A stretch of 64,000 nt of DNA from Bacteroidota bacterium. Lineage in GTDB: Bacteria > Bacteroidota > Bacteroidia > Chitinophagales > Saprospiraceae. The notes beneath the pieces were generated by a model. The model was not told the DNA's origin. It saw nothing but the letters and a program-made list of their open reading frames with translations, and ran no database searches. Each line of letters starts with the position of its first letter. Position 1 is the stretch's first letter. The stretch covers positions 28,664-92,663 of the forward strand of contig JAHEAR010000001.1 of assembly GCA_024642665.1 (NCBI GenBank), given 5' to 3'. Position numbers and translations under genes: made by a program. Below are positions 45,975 to 54,372 of the stretch, one piece after another.

Positions 45975-46595
45975 CTATGGAGTGATGACCGATTCCTCTG
46001 CCATGGCTTTCAGCTTATGCACATTATTGAAAGGATGTTCTACTGCATAAAAATTGGTCATCCAGGGCGGTACATAACCTCCTGGATTTTGAATCAAAAC
46101 ATATTCAAGCGTACATTGATGGGCAATCCTGCCATCCAACTCCCAATGTCCTTCAAACTGCTTGATCTGAATGGCATCCGTTCGCTTTTCAATAAAGTTG
46201 GGCACCGATTGAAATCGAACCTGTGCACGAGCCAGCGCTTTCTGAATACTCATTTTTGAAACCTGATATCTGTTCTGCATCGGCCAGGCCGCATCCTCAT
46301 GGATAAATACATAATAGGAGGAATCTGATTTGTTCAACAAATAACTTTCATCTACATCATCCATCCAATCTTCATAATCATTGAAATCAAGCAATATCTC
46401 TATGACTCTTTCCAACGGTGCATTGATCGTGGTGATCACTTTGATCTGCTTATACGGCGAACTCTCGTCTAATTGGGTATATACACTGATTCCTTCTTTT
46501 TCCATTTCCAATTCCCATCGGCTGTTCGCCTTAACTTTATTGATCGTCAGAGATACAAGAAAAATAAATCCGAAAATTTGTAAGATTGATTTCAT
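45975..46595 (-). CDS. Exported START-domain protein
   Basis: A 206-residue protein with a signal peptide (ILQIFGFIFLVSLTINKVKA) and a START lipid-binding domain: GISVYTQLDESSPYKQIKVI, RVIEILLDFNDYEDWMDDV, WPMQNRYQVSK, and a C-terminal GGYVPPWMTNFYAVEHPF. Export to the periplasm with a START fold suggests carriage or sensing of a hydrophobic ligand. The ligand is unknown. Confidence 0.85.
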   Translation of the reverse strand: MKSILQIFGFIFLVSLTINKVKANSRWELEMEKEGISVYTQLDESSPYKQIKVITTINAPLERVIEILLDFNDYEDWMDDVDESYLLNKSDSSYYVFIHEDAAWPMQNRYQVSKMSIQKALARAQVRFQSVPNFIEKRTDAIQIKQFEGHWELDGRIAHQCTLEYVLIQNPGGYVPPWMTNFYAVEHPFNNVHKLKAMAEESVITP

Positions 46596-46644
46596 AGATG
46601 TTTATTTTGGCATTTGAAAGTTGACGCGAACTGTTGGTGATATG

Positions 46645-47169
46645 CTATTCAATAAATTTAAAAGAGTCAAGAAATTTACTCATCGCCGCATCCGGATTAT
46701 TTGCCTCCAGTCCAAATACCTGAAGGCCATAATATTTGTTTCCTGATAAAACTAATTGTCCCTTGATGACCCCCTTTCCCTTGAGGTAGGTTCCCTTCCA
46801 AATAAAAACATCCCGATCCGACTGATGAAGGACATCTGAATACACTAAAGTGCCTTCTACGGACATCAATAACTCGTCTATGGTGTTTGCAAAAAAATCA
46901 TCTTTGTATTCGTCATCGTTGACTTCATCATCACCCGGCAAGCGATAATAATCGATCACAAAAGCCATATTCAAAGTGGAATCAGCCAAAGAACCACCAT
47001 GATACTGATGAAACTGAATGATGCTCATTGTGGTAGGCACCTCCTTGACATCATGGGTCAATTCGACAGGCGAAAGTATCTTAAAACCGGCATCGGGAAA
47101 TGACCTCCACTCCCAGTCCGGTTGGGGTGAAAAAAGAAGGGTAATAACCAACGTCAATGCAGGGAGCAT
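46645..47169 (-). CDS. Exported hypothetical protein
   Basis: A 174-residue protein of unknown function. A short hydrophobic N terminus (MLPALTLVITLLFS) acts as a signal, followed by DWEWRSFPDAGFKILSPVEL, a beta-rich body, and a C-terminal MSKFLDSFKF helix. The layout (start 'GF-IL-SP', end 'FLDSFK') resembles PsbP/Mog1-like folds common in exported proteins. It lies 49 bases upstream of the START gene and could be cotranscribed. Confidence 0.5.
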   Translation of the reverse strand: MLPALTLVITLLFSPQPDWEWRSFPDAGFKILSPVELTHDVKEVPTTMSIIQFHQYHGGSLADSTLNMAFVIDYYRLPGDDEVNDDEYKDDFFANTIDELLMSVEGTLVYSDVLHQSDRDVFIWKGTYLKGKGVIKGQLVLSGNKYYGLQVFGLEANNPDAAMSKFLDSFKFIE

Positions 47170-47407
47170 CCTGAAAATTTAGTTTTGGTGTTTGGTCAGT
47201 TAATAAACGAAAAAGACTGACTGATTGTTACACCTTAAATCTCCCCTATAATTGTCGATTTTTCTGCATAATGGAATGATGAGTTCAAAAAATGCTAACT
47301 TCATCAATAACTCAATATAATATTTGCTATCCTCCTGATTATGTGTGGAATAAATCATCATCCTTCTATATGCTTTTGATATGAAAATTGAATTCCCTGC
47401 AAAAAGT

Positions 47408-49123
47408 ATGTTCCGAAGATTTTTCAAAATATTGCCGATTGTTGGACTGGCATTCACTTTTTCTGCTTGTGATGACGAGCACCCAACTCTCCAAATCCCT
47501 GTCAAATCAGCTTTCTCCAATAAAGGGATGGTTGTCACAGCACATCCACTGGCCAGTGAAGTTGGCCTCAATATTCTCAAACAAGGAGGTAATGCTGCAG
47601 AAGCAGCCATCGCTGTACAGTTCGCACTGGCGGTCGTGTATCCGAGTGCAGGAAATATAGGTGGCGGTGGATTTCTGGTGTATCGCGATCAGGAGGGAGA
47701 AGTCACTTCCCTTGACTACAGAGAAAAGGCACCGATGGCGGCAACAAGAGATATGTATTTGGATTCTGCCAAAAACATTGTCCCGGATTTAAGTTTTATA
47801 GGTGTGCTAGCGGCAGGTGTACCGGGAAGTGTTGCGGGATTGGAAGAAACCTACAAGAAGTTTGGGTCAACAATCCCGTGGTCTGATCTTTTAAAACCGG
47901 CTATTCAACTGGCTGAAAATGGATTTCCACTCACCAAATCTGAAGCAGAAGAACTGAATATGTATCGAAATGGATTCCTCGCAGAGAATAGTGTTCAAAT
48001 TCCATTTCTGTCAGATATTGGATGGAAAGAAGGCGATCTCCTTGTTCAAAAAGATTTGGCTGCCACCCTGCGGCTCATTGCTACAAATGGTCGTGATGGG
48101 TTTTACAAGGGTGCCAATGCAGAGGCAATCGTCGCACTCATGCAAGAGAAAAATGGGATAATCACCAAACAAGACCTGGAAGATTACGAATCGGTTTGGC
48201 GACAACCAATCGTAAACAACTGGCGTGGATTTGATATATATTCCATGGGACTTCCATCGAGTGGCGGTATCGTCCTTGGACAGATCCTGAAGATGATTGA
48301 TCCTTTACTCATAGATAGTCTTGGTGCTGATCATCCTCAAAATATTCATGTAGTGGTTGAAGCAGAACGAAGAGCCTACTCCGACAGAGCCAAGTATCTG
48401 GGCGATTCAGATCACTATCCCGTGGATTTTGAAATGCTCCTTTCTCCCCAATATTTGGAAGACAAAATGAGTAATTATGATCCATTACTAAAATCATCCA
48501 GTACAGGATTTATCGAAGGAATTCAAACGGTTGCTAAAGAACATTATGAAACAACACATCTCTCCATTATAGATCAATATGGTAATGCTGCGTCCGTCAC
48601 CACAACCCTCAATGGCGGCTATGGTTGCAGAGTGTGGGTGCCCAATGGCGGTTATTTTCTAAACAATGAAATGGATGACTTCAGTGCCAAACCGGGCGTT
48701 CCAAATGAGTATGGATTGATTGGGGGCGATGCAAATGCCATTGCTGCCGGCAAACGAATGCTAAGTTCAATGACACCAACCATCCTTGAAAAAGACGGAA
48801 AGCCTTATATGGTGGTCGGCACACCGGGTGGCTCTACTATCATCACCAGCGTACTTCAGGTCATACTCAACGTAACGTGTTATGGTATGACCGTTGATTC
48901 CGCCGTTCAATATCCACGTTATCATCATCAGTGGTTTCCGGATGAAGTTATCTATGAAAAAACCAATTTCAATCCTTCAACAATTACTAGCTTGGAAACC
49001 AAAGGACACCTCATGAGGCCGGTTACCTCCATTGGTTATATCGAAGCCATTCTAGTCGACGAACAAGGCGTGATGCATGGTGCTGCAGATGGTCGAGGGG
49101 AGGATCATGCGGCAGGATGGTGA
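47408..49123 (+). CDS. Gamma-glutamyltransferase
   Basis: About 571 residues from the ATG at 47408, which gives a clean lipoprotein signal (MFRRFFKILPIVGLAFTFSAC); an ATG at 47381 adds nine residues. GGT splits gamma-glutamyl compounds such as glutathione. The large-subunit region has GGNAAEAAIAVQFALAVVYP and GGGGFLVYRD. The autocleavage site and nucleophile is the Thr in ETTHLSIIDQYGNAAS, and the small subunit has MDDFSAKPG and SMTPTILEKDG with GTPGGSTI. It is probably anchored in the periplasm or outer membrane. Confidence 0.93.
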   Translation: MFRRFFKILPIVGLAFTFSACDDEHPTLQIPVKSAFSNKGMVVTAHPLASEVGLNILKQGGNAAEAAIAVQFALAVVYPSAGNIGGGGFLVYRDQEGEVTSLDYREKAPMAATRDMYLDSAKNIVPDLSFIGVLAAGVPGSVAGLEETYKKFGSTIPWSDLLKPAIQLAENGFPLTKSEAEELNMYRNGFLAENSVQIPFLSDIGWKEGDLLVQKDLAATLRLIATNGRDGFYKGANAEAIVALMQEKNGIITKQDLEDYESVWRQPIVNNWRGFDIYSMGLPSSGGIVLGQILKMIDPLLIDSLGADHPQNIHVVVEAERRAYSDRAKYLGDSDHYPVDFEMLLSPQYLEDKMSNYDPLLKSSSTGFIEGIQTVAKEHYETTHLSIIDQYGNAASVTTTLNGGYGCRVWVPNGGYFLNNEMDDFSAKPGVPNEYGLIGGDANAIAAGKRMLSSMTPTILEKDGKPYMVVGTPGGSTIITSVLQVILNVTCYGMTVDSAVQYPRYHHQWFPDEVIYEKTNFNPSTITSLETKGHLMRPVTSIGYIEAILVDEQGVMHGAADGRGEDHAAGW

Positions 49124-49141
49124 GAAAGAGATTGTTCAAGT

Positions 49142-52100
49142 TTATACGAGGAGTGCCATATCATACAACCTACTCATATCCATCAGCGCTTTGTAACCTT
49201 GCTCCTTTGATAGAATTTCTTCATTGCCAATCAGAATGAATTGTTGTCTTGCACGTGATACGGCTACATTCAATTTGCGATCGATACCCTCCGTATTGAG
49301 AGATGATATCTTTTTCATGGTCTGTTGAATATTGACCGCACAACTCATGATGATGATGTCTCTGGCCCCTCCCTGATAGCGTTCAACCGTATCGATGGTC
49401 ACTTTTTCCATATCCAGATTTTGCTGATGAGCAAGATAGGTGATCGCCGCGATCTGAGCCCTGAACGGTGTGATCACGCCAATCGTCCAATCGAGTTTTT
49501 CTTTTTCAATTTTCTCCAGCCATGCCTTGACCAAAGTGATGACCTTGACAGCCTCATCCTGATTCGTTTTTAAATAGGATTCTGTCAGCTCAGAGGTTGA
49601 TGGAATATAGATCAAGCGATGTTGAAATAGTACTGATTGATCATTCTTAATGACCGCACTAAGTGGCTGATGTTGGCGCACAGGATCAATGGTGTAAAGA
49701 AAGCCATCATACACCTGACGATTGACTACGGCCATGATATCCGTATGCATCCTCCCCTGCTCATGCAGTATCCCGATTAAATGGTGCCACCCTCTTGCTT
49801 TGTACAAACGATACATTCGCTCGAAATACGACATCCGCATATCCGTAATTCCAATTCGCTTGCCCCATGTTGCTGCTGGATCAATCAGGCTTAGGTTGTC
49901 CGGCTGAACAGACACTGCCGGAAGCTGCATATGATCACCAATGAGAATTGTTTTCTTAAATTTTGTCAGCAATCCTACCACCGCCGGTTCGAGTAATTGC
50001 GAGGCTTCGTCCATGATGGCGACATCAAAAGACAGCAGATCGAACAGCCCGCTTTTACCATGTAAGGACGAAATGGTAGCCACAAATATTTGTGTTTTTT
50101 CCAGACGCTCCTTGATTTCTTCCCGTGTGGTCATCGGTTCGATCACCTGATCAAAAAGCTTATGGCGATACTTCTCACCGGTGGCAGCACTCGATCCGAT
50201 TCGAATATACTGATCACTGATAGCGGCCTCTGATGATTCCAGGGCTTCACAGATCTCATCAACCGCTTTATTGGTATAGGCCAGTAAAACAATTCGCTGA
50301 TTCGTTTGATGGAAAAAATACCAGGCCCAACTCTTCAATAAGACACTGGTCTTCCCGGTACCGGGTGGTCCCCAAAGCAGATAAAGATCACCGGCATTTA
50401 TCCCATTCAGATAGATTTCTCTTTGCTTCTCACTTAATATTTCAGGACAAGGAATATCCGATTTCGGTGATAGAATCATCGGCGGAATGAGTCCAAGGAT
50501 AGTTTGTCTCGTCAGTTGATCTGCCTTCATTAAGTTCCAAAGGGATTGGTACAATCCTCTAAACCCACTATCCAGCATATCTCTTTCAAGATTCCATAGT
50601 TTGTATTTTTCAATTTGCCCGGTGTGAATCTGCATATTGCGCAACCGGATGATAATTTTTTCTGCATCAATAGCGATGATACTTGCGCGATGCAATTGAT
50701 ATTTGGTTGGATCAATCAGTGTTTCATCAGAGTCAGGATACATCACAGCGATATCTCCGGCTCTGAAGTTTGCTAATGGATTAGTCTGTGCTGTTCGGGT
50801 AAAAGTGATTTTCGTTTGGTGTACATCCTGATCAATTTCCGCAAGCTCCAGCTTTTGCAGGATGTGATAGCGTTCCTCTTTTTCCTGAATCGTATCAAGC
50901 CACAAACCGGCAAGACCTCCGGTGCCATCTCCCTGATCACTCCCGATGCGTGCCAGCGTATGCTCTCTGGTCACGAATGCTGTAAACGATTTGAAATATT
51001 GTTTTTCTCCCGGTGATAAAGCAGTGTACACTTTTTGCCACTCCTCCATGTTGCGCTTCACATACCCTTTGATAAATGGATATCGCTTCGAATCCACTTC
51101 AGCAAAAACATCTCTTGCCTTTTCCTTGTCAAGCTGCATCAATCGAAATTGCAAGATGGCCAACTGGTTCCTGTGCTGGATCGTTTCTTTTTGAATAGCC
51201 TCTACCGAGACAGCATAACGCAAAGTCTCATTTGCTTCGCCGGAATACAAAATGTAATTGGATCGCTTATAGCCCGCCCCATGCGTGGACCTGATCAGCA
51301 GATCATAGAGCAAAGTTTGATGGTAGTTGGCACTACTCAGCCCATAGCTGTTGGGCATAAAAGGCTTACTACTTTTCAATTCAATGATCGAGGCTACCTG
51401 TTCTTCTTCATTTTCATAATACAAATCCAATCGTCCCTTGATCCCAAACTGCGGACTGTAATAACTGGGTTCTATCACGCAATGTTTCCGATCAATGCCG
51501 AGCTTTGGAAATCGCTCTTCCATCACGCGCTGAATGTTTTCATAATGCGCCGACATTTTTTCAAAGATATTTTTCAAATGAATGTCATCCATGCCAATAA
51601 ATTCCATTGGATAGATTTTAAAAGACGCTTTGAAAATATCAAGGAATGGTTTGTCCGTATCACGAATCATTTCATCGAGAAAGAAATTGGCTACATTTCC
51701 CAAAATGATGGCATCCGAACTGGATTTTGGTAAATAGATGTCGATTACATTGACGGCTAAAGGATCGGCACCATCACTAATGACCTGTGTGATGGCCGTA
51801 ACATCCAGCAACATATCCGGCATGATCACGATGTAGGAGGGAACGTAATGCTCCTCCTCAGTGCATTCAATATCGGTGAGGCCAAGTGTTAGCGGTAAAC
51901 CAATTTCATTCAGGGCCAATTCAAGGGTTTCAGAAAAGAGGTCATTGATGCCGGCCACATTGTATTGAAGGATGCGCGAATCATCCGGTTCTTCCTCATC
52001 AAGAATAGTTAATTGTCCTGCCGCTTGATTCCACTCAATGGCGATCACGCGAGCAAATTTCTTTTTGAATTTTCCGGCTCTACGTCTGTTTGGTAAATTT

Positions 52101-52459
52101 GGTAATGGAGGCTCAGGGAGTGCTGATGCTCCTTCAAATTCTTCACGACACAGATTTAATAGTAATTGAATGGAAGCTTTTAAAATGGGTAAAAGCTCGA
52201 CTTCGGACATCTCCCGGCTTTGCATTTCTCTCCTGGGTATCTGAAGGAGATAACGCCAGACATTGGAGACCGGATAGCGCGTAGTGATAAAACTGATACG
52301 GGCAAATAGCGTGTTAAAATGAAGAGCGGACGCTTCACTAAGGGCGATGATGAGATCATAATAAATCTTGAACAAAGACTTGCATTCGTCTTGTTCGTTT
52401 TCTATTGCATAAACAACCCTCGTAAATAGTTTTTCAATCTGGTCAAGTTTGTTATTCAT
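49142..52459 (-). CDS. Dna2-like nuclease-helicase (PD-(D/E)XK nuclease + SF1B helicase)
   Basis: About 1105 residues from the ATG at 52459. Residues ~310-390 carry a Dna2/RecB-type nuclease: FGIKGRLDLYY and, ~12 residues on, SIIELKSSKPF. The helicase follows: Walker A LLWGPPGTGKTSVL at ~694, AYTNKAVDEICEAL (Ia), IMDEASQLLEPA (II), IGDHMQLPAVSV (III), TVERYQGGARDIIIMS (V) and NVAVSRARQQFILIGN (VI). The order and the SP-FG-KG-D nuclease signature resemble eukaryotic Dna2, but the Cys cluster of its iron-sulfur site is not seen. Likely acts in DNA end or flap processing. Confidence 0.85.
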   Translation of the reverse strand: MNNKLDQIEKLFTRVVYAIENEQDECKSLFKIYYDLIIALSEASALHFNTLFARISFITTRYPVSNVWRYLLQIPRREMQSREMSEVELLPILKASIQLLLNLCREEFEGASALPEPPLPNLPNRRRAGKFKKKFARVIAIEWNQAAGQLTILDEEEPDDSRILQYNVAGINDLFSETLELALNEIGLPLTLGLTDIECTEEEHYVPSYIVIMPDMLLDVTAITQVISDGADPLAVNVIDIYLPKSSSDAIILGNVANFFLDEMIRDTDKPFLDIFKASFKIYPMEFIGMDDIHLKNIFEKMSAHYENIQRVMEERFPKLGIDRKHCVIEPSYYSPQFGIKGRLDLYYENEEEQVASIIELKSSKPFMPNSYGLSSANYHQTLLYDLLIRSTHGAGYKRSNYILYSGEANETLRYAVSVEAIQKETIQHRNQLAILQFRLMQLDKEKARDVFAEVDSKRYPFIKGYVKRNMEEWQKVYTALSPGEKQYFKSFTAFVTREHTLARIGSDQGDGTGGLAGLWLDTIQEKEERYHILQKLELAEIDQDVHQTKITFTRTAQTNPLANFRAGDIAVMYPDSDETLIDPTKYQLHRASIIAIDAEKIIIRLRNMQIHTGQIEKYKLWNLERDMLDSGFRGLYQSLWNLMKADQLTRQTILGLIPPMILSPKSDIPCPEILSEKQREIYLNGINAGDLYLLWGPPGTGKTSVLLKSWAWYFFHQTNQRIVLLAYTNKAVDEICEALESSEAAISDQYIRIGSSAATGEKYRHKLFDQVIEPMTTREEIKERLEKTQIFVATISSLHGKSGLFDLLSFDVAIMDEASQLLEPAVVGLLTKFKKTILIGDHMQLPAVSVQPDNLSLIDPAATWGKRIGITDMRMSYFERMYRLYKARGWHHLIGILHEQGRMHTDIMAVVNRQVYDGFLYTIDPVRQHQPLSAVIKNDQSVLFQHRLIYIPSTSELTESYLKTNQDEAVKVITLVKAWLEKIEKEKLDWTIGVITPFRAQIAAITYLAHQQNLDMEKVTIDTVERYQGGARDIIIMSCAVNIQQTMKKISSLNTEGIDRKLNVAVSRARQQFILIGNEEILSKEQGYKALMDMSRLYDMALLV

Positions 52460-52481
52460 TACTGGCAAAGCAACTGGAAAC

Positions 52482-52489
52482 CAAAAGTA
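52482..52489 (-). promoter_or_regulatory. -7 element (TACTTTTG) for the Dna2-like gene
   Basis: A full TAnnTTTG match on the minus strand, 23 bases upstream of the ATG at 52459. It supports that start over the TTG at 52468. Confidence 0.45.
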
Positions 52490-52574
52490 AGGAGTTTTTA
52501 GTCTGTTCGCTTGAATAATGCAACAGACTCACGGCGAAACACCTCCAATCTCATGAAAACCATTAATTTTAGGA

Positions 52575-52676
52575 ATGGAATCCAATCAATCTACGCTGTC
52601 AAAAATATTGCCCTGGCTGATTCTGGTGCTAGCGACATTAGGTATATTATATTTTGTGCAAAATGGGATTGGGTAA
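52575..52676 (+). pseudogene. 33-codon ORF: truncated gene start or tiny membrane protein
   Basis: ATG at 52575, stop at 52674. The product is MESNQSTLSKILPW followed by a hydrophobic helix and a YFVQNGIG end. Short charged starts followed by a LPW-type helix and ending near QNG or KGC are typical of the N termini of OmpA/LysM-type membrane proteins in this phylum. I therefore read it as the 5' remnant of a gene whose body was lost next to the tandem repeat. An intact 33-residue membrane peptide is the alternative. Confidence 0.35.
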
Positions 52677-52720
52677 AATCCATGCCTGCTCGATCATTCC
52701 TCAGTATTCCTCAAAAAAAT

Positions 52721-52900
52721 TGTCATTCTGAGCGTAGCGAGGAATCTTCTGTGGACAAGAAGGAGCACTCACAACACGTGATGAACAACCATTGTCATTC
52801 CGAGCGCAGCGAGGAATCTTCTGTGGACTAGCAGGAGCACTCACAACACGTGATGAACAACCATTGTCATTCTGAGCAAAGCGAAGAATCTCTCCGGACA
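52721..52900. repeat. 72-bp tandem repeat of GTCATTCTGAGCG type, 2.5 copies
   Basis: Copies start at 52721, 52793 and 52865, an exact 72-bp period. Each begins TGTCATTCTGAGC and continues AGCGAGGAATCT, followed by a less conserved tail (GGAGCACTCACAACACGTGA in the first two). The third copy is truncated at ~52900. The core is a dispersed repeat widespread in Bacteroidota genomes. The 72-bp period keeps frames open, which creates spurious ORFs on both strands. Confidence 0.85.
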
Positions 52901-52910
52901 CTACTGACCT

Positions 52911-54245
52911 TTAATCTTCAATTCGCGCAACAGGCGATTGGTTACCTTGTCCCTTTTTAAACAACCAATAGACTGGAAACCCTAATGCTACTATAATAAG
53001 ACCTGCTATAGTTTGCTCCGGCCGACCGATTAAGATACTTATTAAAAATACCGTTAGAATAATTATATAGATCAATGGAACAATTGGGAACAAGCTTACT
53101 TTGTACCCATCGTTCGACGGCGTACCAAGGCGTTTTCTGAAAATGAAAAGTGTTATCGCCGCCATCGTCATAAAAACCATATCCATAAAAACGACATAGG
53201 TTACCAGATCTTCAAAGGTCCCCCAAAACAACATTAGCACTGCGGCCCAAATGCTCTGAAGAAGAATTGCTTTCACGGGTGTTTCATATGCTTGATGAAT
53301 ATCAGAAAGCCATGGAAAAAAAACTTTGTCTGTCCCCATTTTGAAATAGATTCTTGGTGCTGATAAGGTATAAATACTAGCCGTGCCATAAGTTGATAAA
53401 GCAATGAGGATGGCAATCAGTATTCCACCGGCAGTTGAAATTTTTAGCAATGCATCTGTGGCTACGGCTGATGAAGACGACATTTCTTCGATAGACAAAA
53501 CAGACAAGTAAGCCACATTAACCAGCAGATAAACTGACGTGACAATCAACACCCCAAAGACCATAGCCTTTGGGAGAATCTTCTTTGCGTTATGCACTTC
53601 CCCGCCAAGATAAGAGGCATGATGCCAACCGCCAAAAGACCATAGCACACCAATCAGTGCAAGTCCAAAAGAAACATTAGTTGAAGCCGGATTACTCATT
53701 CCTAATCCGGCAAGAACATCACTGCTATACACCAGGCAAACAACGACCAGGACTGCAATACCAACGACTTTTAGCACCGTGATAAAACTTGAAAAAATGG
53801 CGGACCATCTGACACTGAAAATATTAATAAAAGTTACCGTAAAGAGAGCAAGTAATCCGATCAACAAATGAGAACCTTCCGGCAGATGAAAGATAATCGA
53901 CACATATCGTGAGAAAGCAAGACAAAGCGCTGCAAGAGCTCCGGAAATAATGACGGTGAGCAATGACCAACCATATAAAAAAGCAATAAAATCGCCATAG
54001 CCTTCTTTCAAATATGTGTACACGCCACCAGTCCCGGGATATCTGGAGGCCAGTTCACCAAAACTTAGGGCACCGGTAAGTGCCACCAGACCTCCAATAA
54101 GCCATACAAACATCACCTGATACCCATTGGAAAGCTGTGAAGCCACATCAGAGGGAGAAATAAATATTCCCGATCCAATACAAGAACCCACCGCTATCAT
54201 GGTGAGCGGAAAAAGGGATATTGATTTTTTTAGTTGATCAGCCAT
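52911..54245 (-). CDS. APC family amino-acid permease
   Basis: About 444 residues from the ATG at 54245 (MADQLKKSISLFPLTM); a longer frame to 54263 is unlikely. Twelve transmembrane helices. The substrate-binding glycine motif is GSCIGSGIFISPSD in helix 1, and other LAT/APC landmarks are GGLVALTGALSFGELASRYPGTGGVYTYLKEGYG (in parts) and FGGWHHASYLGGEV. It resembles L-type exchangers such as SteT. A terminator-like hairpin lies in its 5' leader, suggesting attenuation. Confidence 0.9.
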   Translation of the reverse strand: MADQLKKSISLFPLTMIAVGSCIGSGIFISPSDVASQLSNGYQVMFVWLIGGLVALTGALSFGELASRYPGTGGVYTYLKEGYGDFIAFLYGWSLLTVIISGALAALCLAFSRYVSIIFHLPEGSHLLIGLLALFTVTFINIFSVRWSAIFSSFITVLKVVGIAVLVVVCLVYSSDVLAGLGMSNPASTNVSFGLALIGVLWSFGGWHHASYLGGEVHNAKKILPKAMVFGVLIVTSVYLLVNVAYLSVLSIEEMSSSSAVATDALLKISTAGGILIAILIALSTYGTASIYTLSAPRIYFKMGTDKVFFPWLSDIHQAYETPVKAILLQSIWAAVLMLFWGTFEDLVTYVVFMDMVFMTMAAITLFIFRKRLGTPSNDGYKVSLFPIVPLIYIIILTVFLISILIGRPEQTIAGLIIVALGFPVYWLFKKGQGNQSPVARIED

Positions 54246-54269
54246 ACAAAGGATACATGTCAAGCGATA

Positions 54270-54302
54270 TAAAAATAGCCTCTATTGCATTTGAGAGGCT
54301 AT
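54270..54302 (-). terminator. Terminator-like hairpin in the 5' leader of the permease gene (attenuator candidate)
   Basis: On the minus strand ATAGCCTCT and AGAGGCTAT form a perfect 9-bp stem with a 10-base loop, directly followed by five Ts, then 25 bases later by the permease ATG. On the plus strand no T-run follows, so the orientation is leftward. No other leftward gene ends here. Confidence 0.6.
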
Positions 54303-54372
54303 CCGTAACTTGGACCTAAGATAACTGACCATTGATTAAATCACCAAAACATTTTCAAAAGTCGATTACTGC

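Larger units (their letters stand above)
52469..52910. other. Intergenic region between Dna2-like and permease genes
   Basis: A 442-base gap holding the Dna2-like promoter, the truncated 33-codon ORF and the 72-bp tandem repeat. The repeats lie immediately 3' of the permease stop. Confidence 0.7.

Noticed and set aside
47200..47610. 136-codon minus-strand ORF before the GGT gene
   Set aside because: Overlaps the start and signal of the GGT gene, with no domain or signal peptide.
51035..51733. 232-codon plus-strand ORF opposite the Dna2-like gene
   Set aside because: Antisense shadow of a gene with clear nuclease and helicase motifs.
52721..52900. CRISPR array
   Set aside because: Repeat units are contiguous with no unique spacers of even length, and no cas genes are near. 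The core is a known dispersed repeat type.
52511..52901. ORFs on both strands through the 72-bp repeat
   Set aside because: Frames stay open only because the period is a multiple of three. Translations are repeats of the same HSERSEE-type peptide and have no signal or fold.
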